From Dactylis glomerata (Eukaryota; Streptophyta; Magnoliopsida; Poales; Poaceae): 64,000 bases of DNA. Position 1 is the first letter of the stretch; every line of letters begins with the position of its first letter. Made by a program: the position numbers and the translations under genes. The stretch is taken from NCBI GenBank assembly GCA_007115705.1, contig QXEO01000211.1, positions 1,983,599-2,047,598 of the forward strand, in the 5' to 3' direction. This document shows positions 33,449-44,530 of this stretch, one piece after another. The notes under the pieces were generated by a model, which was not told where the DNA came from, ran no database searches, and worked only from the letters and a program-made list of their open reading frames with translations.

Positions 33449-33506
33449 CGGAGCTTCTCAAAGATATCGTTGGTGCTCACGCCCTACGATATCTTTGGAA
33501 GCTCCG
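33449..33506. repeat. hairpin, 21-base arms, 15-base loop
   Basis: Arm CGGAGCTTCTCAAAGATATC at 33449 pairs with GATATCTTTGGAAGCTCCG ending at 33506, with one bulged base. It lies in the 3' flank of the TNP2 gene. Confidence 0.7.
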
Positions 33507-33690
33507 TCTCGGAAAAATTTCCCTCATACAATAACATCATTACACAAAAAATAAATGGGAAAGTAATTTCCATATTGAGATACACAAGTTATGATCCCTA
33601 TCTAGTCTTCTGAGTTTTCTTCTTGTGTTTCCCTTTCTTCTGATTTTTCGTCTTGGAGGCCATGAACCTCCCTTCGCATATCTCCCTTGA

Positions 33691-36600
33691 TTAGGATCGC
33701 TTCGGTCGTAACCATGGAGTATGTTCACCATTTAACGCGATGATTGGGTCAATATTCACTCTGAAGGGCGGAATTTCATCAAACTTATTATAATCTTCTG
33801 ACATGTCTGTCTTATCCTCAACTCCCACGATGTTTCTTTTCCCTGAAAGAACTATGTGACGCTTTGGCTCGTCGTATGATGTATTCATTGTCTTATCTTT
33901 TCTTTTTTTTGGTTTGGAGGACATGTCTTTCACATAGAAAACTTGAGCCACATCATTGGCTAGGACGAATGGTTCGTCTCTGTAACCAAGATTGTTGAGA
34001 TCCACTGTTGTCATTCCATACAGCTGGTCAACCTTTACCCCTACTCCATCTAGCTTGACCCATTTGCACCGAAACAAAGGGACTTTAAAAGAAGGTCCAT
34101 AGTCAAGTTCCCATATCTCCTCTATGTAACCATAATAGGTGTCCTTTTGCTCGTTGTTGTTTGTTGCATCAATGCGGACACCACTGTTTTGGTTGGTGCT
34201 CTTTTTATCTTGGGCGATCGTGTAGAATGTGTTCCCATTGATCTCGTACCCTTGGAAAGTCAATATAGTCGAAGATGGTGACCCGGCCAACAAGTATAGT
34301 TGATCTCCAACAATGTTGTCATTTATGAGATGTGTCCGGAACCAACCGCCGAAAGTCGCCATATGTTTATGTGTAATCCAGGAGTCAGACTAAGCCGGGT
34401 GTTGGGAGCGTACAATATTCTTGTGTTCAATGATATACGGGGCCACCAAGGCGGAACTTTGTAGAACTGTGTAGTGTGCTTGAGTGAAAGAAATCCCGTC
34501 CATACAATACATTGATTTCTTTCCTACCGTGCCTTTTCCACGTAGTCTCCCTTCATGCCGCGATTCAGGAACACCAATCGACTTAATGTCAGGGATAAAG
34601 TCAACACAGAACTCAATGACCTCCTCTGTTCCGTAGCCCTTGGAGATGCTTCCTTCTGGCCTAGCACGGTTATGAACATATTTCTTTAAGACTCCCATGA
34701 ATCTCTCGAAGGGGAACATGTTGTGTAGAAATACAGGACCGAGAATGGCAATCTCTTCGACAAGGTGAACCAGGAGATGCGTCATAATATTAAAGAAGGA
34801 TGGCGGGAACACCAACTCAAAACTAACAAGACATTGGGCCACATCCTTCTGTAACCTTGGTAGCATATCTGGATTGATTACCTTCTGAGATATTGCATTG
34901 AGGAATGCACATAGCTTAACAATGGGTACACGAACATTTTCCGGTAGAAGCCCCCTTAATGCAACTGGAAGCAACTGCGTCATAATCACATGACAGTCAT
35001 GAGATTTCAGGTTTTGGAATTTTTTCTCTGTCATATTTATTATTCCCTTTATATTTGATGAGAAGCCAGACGGCACTTTAATACTTGAAAGGACATCAAA
35101 AAAGATTTCCTTCTCTGCTTTTGTAAGAGCGTAGCTTGCAGGACTTAAGTGACGCCCTTTATCCGTCTTGCTCTGTGGATGCATGTTGTTTGGGTCTTTC
35201 ATACGTTGTTGATCCTCCCGTGCTTCTGATGTATCTTTTGTTTTTCCATACACGCCCAGAAAGCCTAGCAGGTTCACGCAAACATTCTTCGTAACGTGCA
35301 TCACGTCGATTGAAGAGCGAACCTCTAGGTGTTTCCAATACTCAAGCTCCCAAAATATAGATTTCTTCTTCCACATGGGTGCGTGTCCGGTAGCGACGTC
35401 ATTTGGAACAGATTGACCGCCAGGACCCTTTCCAAAGATTACTTCTAGGTCCCTGACCATATCAAATAAATCATCACCAGTACGGAGATTAGGCTTTTGC
35501 CGGTGATCTGCCACACCTCTAAAATGCTTGCCTTTCTTTCTTACGGAATGCGTGGTCGTAAGAAATCGACGATGCCCCAAGTACACAATCTTCTTGCAAT
35601 TTTCCAAATATATAGCGTCAGTCTTATCTAAACAGTGCGTGCATGCATTGTATCCCTTGTTTGTTTGTCCTGAAAGGTTACTAAGAGCAGGCCAATCATT
35701 GATGGTTACGAAAAGCAACGCTCGTAGGTCAAACGGCTCCTGTTTGTGCTCATCCCATGCACGTACACCTGGTTTGGTCCATAACTGTAAGAGTTCATCA
35801 ACTAATGGTCTTAGATACACATCAATGTCATTGCCAGGTTGCTTCGGACCTTGGATGAGCACTGGCATCATAATGAACTTCCGCTTCATGCACAACCAAG
35901 GAGGAAGGTTATAGATACATAGAGTTACAGGCCAGGTGCTATGACTGCAGCTCTGCTCCCCAAAAGGATTCATGCCATCTGTACTCAGACCAAACCTTAA
36001 GTTCCTTGCGTCGCCTGCAAAGTCTGGGTAGTCTCTCTCAATTTTTCTCCACTGCGACCCATCAGCGGGGTGTCTCAACATCGCGTCTTTCTTACGGTCT
36101 TCTTTGTGCCATCGTAACAACCTGGCATGCTCTTTGTTTCTAAACAGACGTTTCAACCGTGGTATTATAGGAGCATACCACATGACCTTGGCAGGAACCC
36201 TCTTTCTGGGGGGCTCGCCATCAACATCACCAGGGTCATCTCGTCTGATCTTATATCGCAGTGCAGTGCATACCGGGCATGCTTCCAAATTCTTGTACTC
36301 CTCACCGCGGTAGAGGATGCAGTCATTAATGCATGCATGAATCTTCTGAACCTCTAATCCTAGAGGGCAGAGAACCTTCTTTGCTTCGTACGTACTGTCA
36401 GGCAATTCATTATCCTTTGGAAGCTTCTTCTTCATTATTTTCAGTAATTTCTCAAATCCCTTATCAGATAAACTAGTCTCTGCCTTCCATTGCAGCAACT
36501 CCAGTGTGGTACCGAGCTTTGTGTTCCCATCTTCACAGTCTGGGTACAACTTCTTTTTATGATCCTCTAACATACCTTTTAACTTCCGCTTCTCATTCAC

Positions 36601-37014
36601 ACTTTCTGCTTCTCTGTGTGCATCTACGATGGCCCGACGAAGATCATCATCAGGCTCATCTGATGCCTCTACATCTTCAGCTTCTCCTGTCCCTTCAGCT
36701 TCAGCTTCCCCCGTTGTAGTATCACCATATTCAGGGTACATATCATCATCCTCTTCTTCTTCATTGTCTTCCATTATAACCCCTCTTTCTCCGTGCTTGG
36801 TCCAACAATTATAGCTAGGCATGAAACCTTTCCGAAGCAGGTGGGCGTGAATGATTTTCCAGGAAGAGTACTCCTTCTTGTTCCCACAGTCAACACATGG
36901 ACAACACATAAAACCATTCTGAATATTTGCCCGAGCCACATCGCCAAAATTACGAAGACCTTCAATGAACTCGGAAGTGTGTCGGTCACCGTACATCCAT
37001 TGTCGTTGGTTCAT
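33691..37014 (-). pseudogene. TNP2: TNP2 CACTA transposase with one in-frame stop
   Basis: This transposase cuts and joins CACTA ends. I place the start at the ATG at 37014 (MNQRQWMYGDR), because this begins the transposase-associated domain; the more upstream frame is AT-rich and untypical. Domains in order: transposase-associated domain with CCPCVDC (residues about 1-75); an acidic linker; the tnp2 transposase domain with GLSTDGMNPFGEQSCSHSTW and GPKQPGNDIDVYLRPLVDEL (about 310-530); DUF4218 with KFQNLKSHDCHVIMTQLLP (about 690-800). One TAG at 34390-34392 then interrupts the frame. The same frame continues to 33691 with the DUF4216 region (SSTILTFQGYEINGNTFY). Apart from that stop I see no frameshift, so inactivation is recent or leaky. 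It shares C1 with the ORF2-type gene at 27912-31479, as expected for En/Spm-like elements. Confidence 0.88.
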
Positions 37015-37319
37015 CTGCGTCATATAATTAGGTTTACTAATACTATTACCGAACATCATAAATAGTAAAATGACAAAACATGCATTTGTATCAATGACAA
37101 ATAAAAGAATAGAGTTGCTAACCTCGATCGAGGAGGAAAGAACGAGGAGAAGACCTAAGTATCGCTCGGGCACCTCATATCATCTTTATTTTGTGTGAGC
37201 TTAAGTTGGTTCATGCTTTTAGGCATTTCATCAAACACCTCTTGTGCATAGGGGAAAAAACCAAACTAGCACACCCCCTCTCACACCTTCCAAAGGAAAA
37301 AAAACAGAGGAGAAGGCTG

Positions 37320-37620
37320 GTGGGCGGCTGTATTTATAGGCAGGGCCTCTAGCACCGGTCCGTGTCCAGAACCGGTGCAAAAGGGTGTCCATTAGCACCG
37401 GTTCGTGCCACGAACCGGTGCTAAAGGTGTGGCGTCTGCCATGCGGCAGACGCGACACCTTTAGCACCGGTTCGTGGTACGAACCGGTGCTAATGGTTCC
37501 TAACGAACCGGTTCTAGAGCTCCACGGGCTCAATTTAGCTCTCTGGCAGCTCGAACCGGTGCTAAAGCACCCCTTTAGTCTGGGTTCGAAAGCCAACCGG
37601 TGCAAATACCGTTTGGAGCA
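37320..37620. repeat. subterminal CACCGGT repeats of C1, high-coordinate end
   Basis: At least seven GCACCGGTTCGTG-like units and complements sit between TNP2 and the terminus. In element orientation this is the 5' end and likely holds the transposase promoter. Confidence 0.82.
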
Positions 37621-37652
37621 AAAAACGAAAGCCCTATTTTCTACTAGTGAGA

Positions 37653-38695
37653 GAATAACAGATTTATTCTAGTGCATTAAGATTTGAGTTCAAGGTTAGC
37701 AAATTAAGCATAACATCCAAATTTCAAAGGCCACTAGTTTCTCCAATATTGATCATGGGTAGTGAGTGCAAGTGTAGATAGACAGTGACCAAGTGTAGTC
37801 AGAGGATAAAAGATGAAGCAAGAAGCAAACATAAGACAATCATTGAGGAAAGCATGAAGCAATCAATATGACATATATGTAAAGATTCATAACTAAACAT
37901 GGCAGCAAATAAATGACATGTATGTACAGATTTATAACATGCCAGCCAATACAGGAGGCCATCTTCTAATCAGGATCAAACAAACATGACAATCCACCAT
38001 ATCAACATATCACCATATCAGGTTTGTTTCTGTTGTGCAAACAAGTGGTAAACTGAACCTCTTTAACTTAAATTATTCAACAAGCAAACAGAGACTAATA
38101 TGTACTCAGAGTGATAGTTATAGTACTGTTATGAGCCAAGCAAACAGAGACTAATATGAGCCAAAAGGGTTGGTCCAGAGTACATACATGTTATTCTGAG
38201 GAAAGTTACAACTAACTTCAGTACTAGAACTACACTATACTTGACCATTATTTTCAGAAAAAGGGAGCTAGTGCAGTAGCAAAGATCTTGTTAAATTCTT
38301 CCATTGCTCAAAGTAGAAACCCCACTGTAGTATACATATTCAGTTTTTGACAGGCAACTCGTTTCATGAAACCATCAGGTTATTCTGGTTCAAGTTAATT
38401 CTCAGAAGTAAGTAAACAAAGCTTGTCGTGTATTTGCAGCTTGAGGTTATCATCTAACATATCACTCTGGGTTCAAATAAATATTGTGCAACACCAAGTC
38501 CATTGGGATGTCACTAGTATCTGCATCAATGTTTGATTAATGACTTTTAGTTCCCTCATTTAAACCAGCCCACTAGCCTATTACCTTATTACCTTACCGT
38601 CTAAAACAGCACACTAGCCTATTACCTTACAATCTAAAACAGCACAATAGCCTAAAAGCACTGATCACCACTTAATATTTATCCCTTTTTATCAG
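37653..38695. other. C2 internal sequence before the psbR fragment
   Basis: AT-rich, with no ORF or repeat that I can support. Its end (…TTTTTATCAG, 38686-38695) is the intron acceptor of the first captured psbR exon, so part of this stretch is probably psbR intron. Confidence 0.5.
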
Positions 38696-39238
38696 GGGAA
38701 GGGCGTCTACCAGTTTGCTAGAAAGTATGGAGCAAATGTTGATGGGTACAGGTAAAATATTCAACTCAATCCAGTAACAAACAAACATCACTTATTTTAA
38801 TTCTTTAGGATTTAGTAAAACATAATATAAAACCTGGTACTAGTGTTAGAAAATTAGATGATAAAAAAGTTGTAAAGATGCGGCAAGAAGAAAAAGGCCT
38901 AGGTATTGCACTGGCAGTAGGAAACAATGAAAAGAATAGCATCCAGAATGCATCTATTAAAGTTTCATGACATATATGATAGCTGTGATGTGTTTATTGT
39001 AGCCCAATATATAACCCAGAAGAATGGTCTCCAAGTGGTGACTTTTATGCTGGAGGTAAGCCATCCAAGACAACAATCTGAAAGCTCTCACGGGTGTCTC
39101 AGTTTACGGAGCACATAAAAGCTACATCCCTTGATCTATGCAGGAAAGACAGGGTTGTTGCTTTGGGTAGCCACTCTTGCTGAAATTCTGCTGGGTGGTG
39201 CTCTTCTTGTATACAATACTAGTGCTTTGGCTTCTTGA
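38696..39238 (+). pseudogene. psbR: captured 3' exons of psbR (photosystem II 10 kDa protein)
   Basis: Three exons encode the C-terminal part of PsbR, a nuclear-encoded subunit of the oxygen-evolving side of photosystem II in the thylakoid membrane. Exon a (38696-38751) reads GKGVYQFARKYGANVDGY. Exon b (39003-39055) reads PIYNPEEWSPSGDFYAGG. Exon c (39144-39238) reads KTGLLLWVATLAEILLGG, then ALLVYNTSALAS and a TGA at 39236. Phases match across both introns, each has GT and AG, and exon a has its own acceptor at 38694-38695. The C-terminal hydrophobic stretch is the family's membrane helix. The transit peptide and N-terminal half are absent, so this is a gene fragment, not a working gene. It lies inside CACTA C2, on its plus strand, next to another captured exon at 41185. 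The sequence is recognised from memory of PsbR; confidence is high because three exons line up. Confidence 0.88.
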
Positions 39239-41184
39239 AGCCTGGGTACAGATAAACCAAATTGTATACCATGCAAAGGATTACATCATCTAGAGCAGAT
39301 ATTTGGCCATCTATGTCGTTACCAAATTGCCAAAAGTGGAATAATTTTCGTATATGTTGTGCACTTGATGTAACCGAAACTCATTAATCAGAAGAATTCT
39401 ATAGCTTCAGCTAACGAGGCAGTGAATATGGATTCACAGAGGCTGACTGAATCAAAATAGCTAAACCGGACAGGACACAAACAGAAATAATAGGCAGTGA
39501 ATATGGGATAATTGATGAGAAAACTAACCCCAAAATCAAGGTATACCGTGAGGAAACTAACCCCAAAATAGACCACTAGCAAGGTATGAAGCAATCTTGC
39601 ATCTCCCAGATCTCATACAAGAAGAGGGAAAGGTGATGAGAAGGAGAAGATGAAGTTACCTGGACGAGCAGCCGTCGGAGGTGGGGGAGATCGCCGGAGA
39701 TCTGGACGAGCAGCCGTCGGAGGTGGGGAAGAGGTCCGTGGCGGAGTCACCGGTGAGGAAGGGTGCCGATCTCCTCTCCTCCAGTTGATCAGCGGCCGCC
39801 GTCGCTCCCGTAGGCACCGCCGTCACCTCCGTCGCCGCCGCCGCCCGGCGCTGTCGCGAGAGAGAGGAGAGAGGAAAGGCTCTCGATGTGGTGTCGTTTC
39901 GTCGCGCTCGGGATGATATCCACGAGGTAGGGCTCGGGTTTCTGAATCCCGGTCGAACGAGGGGTTTCGGGGGGAAATTGGGTAGGGTTCAATACCGCCC
40001 GGGTTTAACCGAACACGTTATAAGTTAGGACCGGGATTAAACCCGGGCGACTCGAATCCCGGCTGTCAGACGGGTATTCGGGCCCGATCCCGGCCGGGTT
40101 GGGACGGGATTTCCTCCTCGCCTCGGATGCCAATGGCTGCACGTCTATGCCAACCTCCGCAGCCGTGCCGTCCTCCACTGTATCCCCTTCACGGAAGGGC
40201 CTTCCGCCGTCTGCTTCCCCACCCCACGGCGACCGCCCCATATCCCTCCCCCCCTCCCTCGTATTGAACCCTAGAACATCAACGAAATCAGAAAATTCTA
40301 ATCTTTTTCTCCCTTTTGCAGTTCAATTCCAGTTCATTGTAGCAGATCTGTAGCAATCAATTCATGAAAAGGTAACACAAATACCTTGTGCTTTAATTTT
40401 TTGTTTAATATCTTTCCCTGTCACCAACTCATTGAGATATAAACAACTAACGTTCGTTGCTAGTGATGAACTGGATGCCTCAGATTTAGAGGGACTTAAT
40501 TAAGTAAATTTGCAGCTGTCAGTTTGTCAGTTTCTTCCTTTTACTGATCATGACTAGGTTATGAATATTTCTACAGTTCTCTTGGTCGACCACTAACTAG
40601 GAACTTGTTGAATTTGTGATATCACTTGATGATATTTTAGGCTAGTTAAAATAAATTATGTGATGCAGCTTTAAGAATTTTATTCAGCCGATGTGAAGAA
40701 ATAACTATACATTTTTTTTTCCCTTTTGACCTCAACATATGTAGCCGCACTACCGCAGCTAAGTGTGTATGTGCTTGTGCGTATGGTTCCTAGCTTACTT
40801 CACACCATCTCTGTTTATAACTCCCGACTCTTCATTTGAGTTATGAACTTACGAAGTTCTATTGTTGACTTGTGGACACAATCTTAATTTAATTGAACTG
40901 CAATTGAGTAGCGTTTGAGTTCAACTAGATGCATAAAATCGCTGTCAGTAACTCGGTGGAGACCTCTGTCTAACAAAAACAACCCAAATGTTGAAAGTCT
41001 GACTTGAGTCCATTTTATTAAGATATAGTTCTGCCAGACTCGAACGAGCTATTGGTGACCTACAATATATTGTCAGTGAATGTGCGTACCTTATGGCCGA
41101 CCTTACATGCTAGATTGTTTACTTATTTCGAAGTATTTCTAGTAGTAACTTTACGTCTTTGCTACTTCATATTCTTCCTCACAG
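39239..41184. other. C2 internal sequence with possible further captured exon
   Basis: From 39239 to about 39380 is likely psbR 3' untranslated sequence. At 39650-39990 lies a GC-rich block with a duplicated unit (GGACGAGCAGCCGTCGGAGG at about 39663 and 39704). On the minus strand this reads as a Ser/Arg/Pro-rich exon ending in a GT donor near 39660, so it may be a captured first exon; I do not recognise it. Bases 40010-40290 are also GC-rich with a small inverted repeat around CCCGGGTTTAA. The rest is AT-rich and empty. Confidence 0.4.
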
Positions 41185-41297
41185 ATACACCACAGACTCT
41201 TGATGTTCAGGACATTGATCCAAATTGTCAAGCAGCGGTCAAAAGAAGATTGCCTTACGAAGTAAAAGAGAAACTTGCTAAGGTCGCAAGGTTATCG
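41185..41297 (+). pseudogene. captured exon resembling ubinuclein
   Basis: A 113-base exon has an acceptor (TTCCTCACAG ending at 41184) and a donor (GTAATG at 41298). Its frame gives TLDVQDIDPNCQAAVKRRLP followed by YEVKEKLAKVARLS. The LPYEVKEKLAKVARL block matches my memory of the conserved middle domain of ubinuclein / HIRA-associated histone chaperone proteins, which help deposit histone H3.3. The open frame runs on to 41606 through what I judge to be intron. No neighbouring ubinuclein exon is evident on either side. It is inside CACTA C2, so I read it as a transduplicated fragment without function. The family assignment is less certain than for psbR. Confidence 0.5.
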
Positions 41298-41620
41298 GTA
41301 ATGTTCTGCCACATCATACTTTACATGAGCGAAAAATGCTTCTTATTACTCAGTACCTACATTGTTCCTTACATGCATATAACGTTGCTTAGATTTGAGT
41401 ACTGGGAAGTGATGTTTAATTATTTCCTGCGAGCTTTTCTTAGTGCTGGAGTATTCATGTTCTTATATCGGAAAATCTTTTATTACATGCACGACAACAA
41501 CCTAAGCTCCGACGAAGGTTGTGAGATTATTTTGAGAGAATGCATCCGGCTTGCATTGCAAAAAAAAAACAAGGACCAGAAGTGCATACCGAACAATCCA
41601 ACATAAGTCTATACTTCTTA

Positions 41621-41839
41621 GGCCCCCTTCTTTTCAGCTTATTTTCCAGATTCTCCCAGAAGCTACCCTCCACCAGCTTCTCCCAGAATCTCGTTTCTAA
41701 AATTTGCACAACAATCTAGATAAGTATTGGGAAGACTATTCTAGATTGTTGTGAAAATTTTAGAAACGAGATTCTGGGAGAAGCTGGTGAAGGGTAGCTT
41801 CTGGGAGAATCTGGAAAATAAGCTGAAAAGAAGGGGGCC
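41621..41839. mobile_element. Tourist-like MITE
   Basis: A 219-bp foldback element. The terminal repeat GGCCCCCTTCTTTTCAGCTT matches its complement at the other end, and the TSD is TTA (41618-41620 and 41840-41842). Pairing extends through most of the element, making a long hairpin. A trinucleotide TTA duplication with a GGC start fits the PIF/Harbinger superfamily. It has no coding capacity. Confidence 0.85.
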
Positions 41840-42230
41840 TTAATAAGATTCAGTACTTCTTTACCTACTGTTATTAGTACCACAAGTCATGGCATTTAAT
41901 TGAATATGCTACACTTCTATAGTACTTCTTTACCTAGTTTTATTAATCCAATGTACTGCATGAGTATCAAATTAGGTACAAAATTAGTGAGTGATAGAGT
42001 GGGTACTGGGTGCAAAATTTTAAAGTACACATTGCGTTTGCGGAGAATCAATCATCTACCCTTGACTAAGCTTGGCGTCAAGTAGTTTCCTGCCGGTTTG
42101 TCTACTGATATTTTTTCAGTCTAGGTTGTTAATTTTCAACTATTTTATGGGATATAATACTGAGAACTTGAAATAGCATGTGGTACTTTATCATGTGGTT
42201 ATCATGTTACCCATTTTTGCTTTCTTAGCC

Positions 42231-43322
42231 AGTGGCGGAGCCACGTTGTGTCTGTTATGTCAAATGACTGCACAGGATTTAGGAAATTTCAGTACCCCAT
42301 GTATGCATATCCCACTGCTAAACGTAAAAATTCTGAAAATTAACCATTCATGCCCACTTATCATCTGCAATGTGTAATATTTGGCTGGGCCATTTGACAA
42401 CACGTTGCACAGGGGTTAATAAGTGATCGGCAGATCCCACGATTTGCATCCTCCACTTCTTCTATTCTTTTTTCACCTTCCACCAATCCAAAATGCCAAT
42501 TTTGTGCCCTCTTGAATCGGTAACTCCATGGTCGCGTGCACCTCCAGAGATCAGTGACATGGAGGGCTGACTGCTGTGGTTTCCCCGCAGCTCGGAATTC
42601 AGTCCATCAGGTGCGCCGGCCTGGACACCACCGGTGATCAGGCGCACAGCAAATTCCAGGGATCAGGTGCGCGACCACCTCGGCAATTGCCGGTGATGCA
42701 CGGCTGGGTCGGCCAGGGCATCATTCGTCAACTAGTACGTTCATGGACAACTCGACGTCAGTTCAACCAACAACAAGATAAGGTTCTTTCTCTTTTGTTT
42801 GTAAGTTTTTAACTATGTTCCCAGTTTGTTTTCTGTTGTTCCAATTTTTTTAATAAGAATAGTTTAGTTCAAAATCTGGAATTGTTGGTGTATGCGATTT
42901 TATCTGATATAATTCTCTTTATCTCTTACATGCAATCACAAGTTAACATTGTTCTTTATTTCAGAACTATTCATATTTGCTTTCTAATAGCAACAACTTT
43001 TTATTGCCAGATTTTAAGTTTAGCAAAAGGATAAATTTATAAAGAAGTGGCAGTCTCCAGACTCAAACGATGCAGATTCTTCAGAGAGATCAGCTGATAC
43101 AAATTGATATAATGTATTCGAGAATATTAGTACCGATGCTATTATGCATACCTATCGAGGTAAGCTTGATCGCAAAGAAATTCTAGCATAAATATGTTGC
43201 AATAAAATGTGATATTTTGTGCTACTATTTGATTTGTCTACAGAAACACATGTGTGTTCTTAATTGTTTTGTCAAATTATAAAGCTTTGACATCAGAAGT
43301 TTTGGATCCTGGCTCCGCCATT
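42231..43322. mobile_element. possible non-autonomous DNA transposon
   Basis: AGTGGCGGAGCCA at 42231-42243 is matched at 12 of 13 bases by TGGCTCCGCCATT at 43310-43322. This terminal motif is common on small grass DNA transposons. No clear target duplication is visible and the interior encodes nothing I recognise. Confidence 0.35.
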
Positions 43323-44271
43323 GTTCCCAACTGTAAGATTAGTACTACTGTGAGTTGTCTTGCCCTCGGATAACTACAGTAGTGTCTGTTATTTGTCTTT
43401 GGATTTTCCATATGTTTGTGTATTGTTTCTTTTATGCGACCATTTTCATCTGCAGTCGATCTAAAACCGACCTTCTGTTGTTTCAGTTCCTATTATGCCC
43501 ATTGTGCTCATTCGTTTCTTTTTCCTTTTGAGGATTACCTGTGATTGTGGATTTTTATCATGTATATAAACTGTATATTGCTGTAGTAGTAGTATATCAG
43601 TGACTTGTCCAGTTGAATCTATCTCCCGAAGTCCAAAATGTCAAAGATCTAGCACTTCTCTTGTATGTCTAGACTATGACTCTCCCCTCGTTTTACCTTC
43701 AAGCAATCTTGAGACCCAGAAATTTTTTGTTTTGTTCTTTGAGTAGAGCTGTCCTAGGTGTTAAATTTTGTAGATGGTTATGCCTTGGCTATCTTGTCGT
43801 AATCAGCATATCAATTCTGTTATAATACCGAGACTTTCTATTATCATACTTGCAGCAGCAAAATATTCTAACACCAAATAAGTGAAATTGTTCTATTTTC
43901 CACCCTATGCAGATGTAAACTGATATGCTGTCTCCTGACATTAAACGCATGCTGGTCTTCTGCATAAATTGGAGGCTGCTCTATGTCGTCGTTTGTTTGG
44001 GGGTGCGATTAGAAAGCGGATGGTGGAAGAAATGCCACTTGGATGAATTTAACTTGAGATGTTGGTTGTTGTGAAATCACAACAAACTTGTTTGGAATAT
44101 TGTGCTATCTATGTTAATTCCACTTTGTAGAACTTACAATCATATTGTGCTATCTATGAGTGTTTGTGACTGAAGTGTTATCAATGTGCAAATGCAATAT
44201 TTTTTATTTCTATAAAAAAAATTTGTTCCTAAAATATTTATTACTGGCGTGCAAACTACCAAACAACCAAA
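43323..44271. other. C2 internal sequence, right part
   Basis: AT-rich sequence with no supported gene or repeat. Confidence 0.5.
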
Positions 44272-44527
44272 GAGCCTGTCACTACTAAGATCAAAAAGCA
44301 CTACATGAAAACTAAGTAGTGACAGGCACGAATATACGACTGTCACTAGTAAATAGATACTAGTGACGGGCCCAAATAAACGGCTGTCACTAGTAACAAG
44401 TACTAGTGACGGGCGCTTGCCCGTCACTGGTAACCTCTTACCAGTGACGAGTTACCAGTGATGGGCGCCCTGCCCGTCACTAGTAGGCCTTTTGAGCCCA
44501 TCACTGGTAAGCTATTCTGCAGTAGTG
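44272..44527. repeat. right terminal and subterminal repeats of C2
   Basis: Repeated ACTAGTGACGGGC / GCCCGTCACTGGT units end in GCTATTCTGCAGTAGTG, the complement of the left terminus. Confidence 0.85.
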
Positions 44528-44530
44528 TTG

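Larger units (their letters stand above)
27353..37649 (-). mobile_element. CACTA (En/Spm-type) transposon C1
   Basis: A complete 10.3-kb element. It begins CACTGGTGG at 27353 and ends TTTTCTACTAGTG at 37649, with TSD AGA (27350-27352 and 37650-37652). Subterminal TTTAGCACCGGTT units in head-to-head pairs fill both ends. Two minus-strand genes are present: a TNP2 transposase (33691-37014) and a second gene ending in a Ulp1-type protease domain (27912-31479). It inserted into C2. Confidence 0.93.
25606..44527. mobile_element. CACTA transposon C2 (Pack-type, no transposase), split by C1
   Basis: The terminal inverted repeat CACTACTGCAGAAT starts at 25606 and its complement ends at 44527. The 3-bp TSD TTG is at 25603-25605 and 44528-44530. 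Subterminal repeats with the core CCAGTGAC lie in both ends. Without C1 (10.3 kb) it is about 8.6 kb. It encodes no recognisable TNP2 or TNPA, so it must have moved with help from another CACTA. It contains fragments of host genes (psbR, a ubinuclein-like exon) and a MITE. Confidence 0.9.

Noticed and set aside
41298..41606. Extension of the ubinuclein-like exon to a 184-codon ORF
   Set aside because: A GTAATG donor directly follows the conserved block, and the extension is AT-rich and unlike the family. I treat it as intron.
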